From Calditrichota bacterium (lineage in GTDB: Bacteria > Zixibacteria > MSB-5A5 > GN15 > FEB-12), in assembly GCA_008501655.1 (NCBI GenBank), contig QQUK01000125.1, forward strand, positions 1 to 7,613: a DNA stretch of 7,613 nt, in the 5' to 3' direction. The position numbers and the translations under genes are program-made. The notes below the pieces were generated by a model, which was not told the DNA's origin, made no database searches, and worked only from the letters and a program-made list of their open reading frames with translations. Below are positions 6,735-7,613 of this stretch, piece after piece. Every line of letters starts with the position of its first letter. Positions within the stretch are counted from its first letter, which is position 1.

Positions 6735-6761
6735 TATTAATCGGCAAGATGTATGAAAAGA

Positions 6762-7613
6762 TTATTTGACTAAAAGCATTTTTTTCGTCTGAATGCCTTG
6801 ATCAGAACTCAGTCTGTAGAAAAATACTCCGCTTGAATGCTCCGATGCATCAAATTCGACAATATGACTGCCGGCTGAAAAATGTCCATTTGCCAACTCA
6901 TCCACTTTCTGACCTAATACATTAAAGACTTCTAAAGTAACTGAACTTGAGGCAGGAAGCGAAAATTCAATGGAAGTCGTTGGATTAAAAGGGTTTGGAT
7001 AGTTCTGAGCTAAACTGAATTCTGAAGGAAGTCCGTTATTCAGTTCATCTTCAATTCCGGTAGGTACCTGCACAAGGACTGAACCCGGGTCAAAATCAGG
7101 ATAATAAGTATTCTCACCACTTGAATCCGCCAAATATATCAGCTGCTCATCAACGCCAACACCAACCCCATAATCTATTATATTATAGACAGAATCGATC
7201 TTGAAATTACCTGGATCTGCATCAGCTTTTATGGTAAAATATATAGTTCCCATCAAACCGTTAGGGCTGTGCATTGCTGTCAGATTATTATAATCTGAGT
7301 AAAAACAGGAGATGACCACAGCATCTTCAACCAAATCTTCACTAAAATACCCGGCAAAATTACCCGGTAAAAATGAGCCTACAAATGAAACTGAATCCAG
7401 AATCAGATTATCCATCGAATATTTGACCGGTACAAAAAAGCCAGCGATATTATAGGTATTTCCGGTCAAACTAACAGGTAACGCTACCTTATCCCCCCGT
7501 TCACCGGATATTGAGTCAATAGAAACAATACCCGCTGACTGCCCGAATACTTCTCCCTTGGGGATTATCAGTACCAGAGCTACAATAATCATAAAAATTA
7601 ACATTTTTTTCAT
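6762..7613 (-). CDS. secreted cohesin-like domain protein with C-terminal type IX secretion sorting domain
   Basis: Predicted exported protein of 283 residues; the role of the mature protein is unknown. The signal peptide MKKMLIFMIIVALVLIIPKGEVFG probably ends at VFG-QS (24/25). Residues about 28-182 resemble a cohesin/carbohydrate-binding-like beta sandwich: an opening VSIDSISGERGDKVALPVSL, then GFFVPVKYSMDNLILDSV, and later GLMGTIYFTIKADADPG. Residues about 195-283 are a type A T9SS sorting domain: LAQNYPNPFNPTTSIEFSLP, VTLEVFNVLGQKV, GVFFYRL and the closing KKMLLVK. The protein should cross the inner membrane by Sec and the outer membrane by the type IX machinery, then be released or attached to the surface. 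The ATG is the last codon at the window edge; the Lys-Lys and hydrophobic run right after it make it a convincing start, though its ribosome site lies outside. A cohesin-like fold here does not imply a cellulosome. Confidence 0.85.
   Translation of the reverse strand: MKKMLIFMIIVALVLIIPKGEVFGQSAGIVSIDSISGERGDKVALPVSLTGNTYNIAGFFVPVKYSMDNLILDSVSFVGSFLPGNFAGYFSEDLVEDAVVISCFYSDYNNLTAMHSPNGLMGTIYFTIKADADPGNFKIDSVYNIIDYGVGVGVDEQLIYLADSSGENTYYPDFDPGSVLVQVPTGIEDELNNGLPSEFSLAQNYPNPFNPTTSIEFSLPASSSVTLEVFNVLGQKVDELANGHFSAGSHIVEFDASEHSSGVFFYRLSSDQGIQTKKMLLVK

Noticed and set aside
6717..6748. Possible kinase promoter on the minus strand (TTGCCG with TAATAA)
   Set aside because: The spacing is 19 bases, the -35 match is poor, and the -10-like element falls inside the hairpin loop; too weak to list.

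Overview
The window (about 40% GC by eye) looks like a chromosomal piece of a bacterium from the Fibrobacterota–Chlorobiota–Bacteroidota (FCB) superphylum or a related candidate phylum such as Zixibacteria or Marinimicrobia. The main evidence is a secreted protein ending in a type A, type IX secretion (T9SS) sorting domain with the NYPNPFNPTT signature, plus a DUF3078-like envelope protein. Unlike most Bacteroidota, some genes have recognisable Shine-Dalgarno sequences, for example mscS and mscL. The phylum is an inference. No mobile element, CRISPR array, tRNA or rRNA is visible, and gene density is high on both strands.

Layout. Plus strand, 1-1712: the 3' end of folK (folate synthesis), a deoxynucleoside kinase and panB (pantothenate/CoA synthesis). 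They are packed with a 20-bp and then a 1-bp overlap, so they form one operon. After a 115-bp gap with a plausible promoter come mscS, mscL and a DUF3078-like predicted outer-membrane beta-barrel protein (1828-4036), spaced 19 bp and 0 bp apart. Minus strand, read right to left: a secreted cohesin-like T9SS cargo protein (7613-6762), a tail-anchored Ser/Thr protein kinase (6688-4976) and a lipoprotein predicted to be a beta-propeller (4936-4073). The two strands converge at 4036/4073, where a strong hairpin probably terminates transcription in both directions.

How the genes fit together. FolK makes a folate precursor and PanB consumes 5,10-methylene-tetrahydrofolate, so the first operon links folate, nucleotide salvage and CoA precursors. 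MscS and MscL are complementary osmotic safety valves made from one transcript together with an envelope protein. The most unusual part is the minus-strand signalling pair. The kinase carries an apparently active PknB-like domain, then a second kinase-like domain with a degenerate catalytic loop (HTN-I-R instead of HRD-I-K), then a C-terminal membrane anchor with almost nothing beyond it. The adjacent lipoprotein has about six propeller-like repeats and could be the sensor half that many other bacterial kinases carry fused after the membrane segment. This pairing is inferred and not demonstrated by the sequence.
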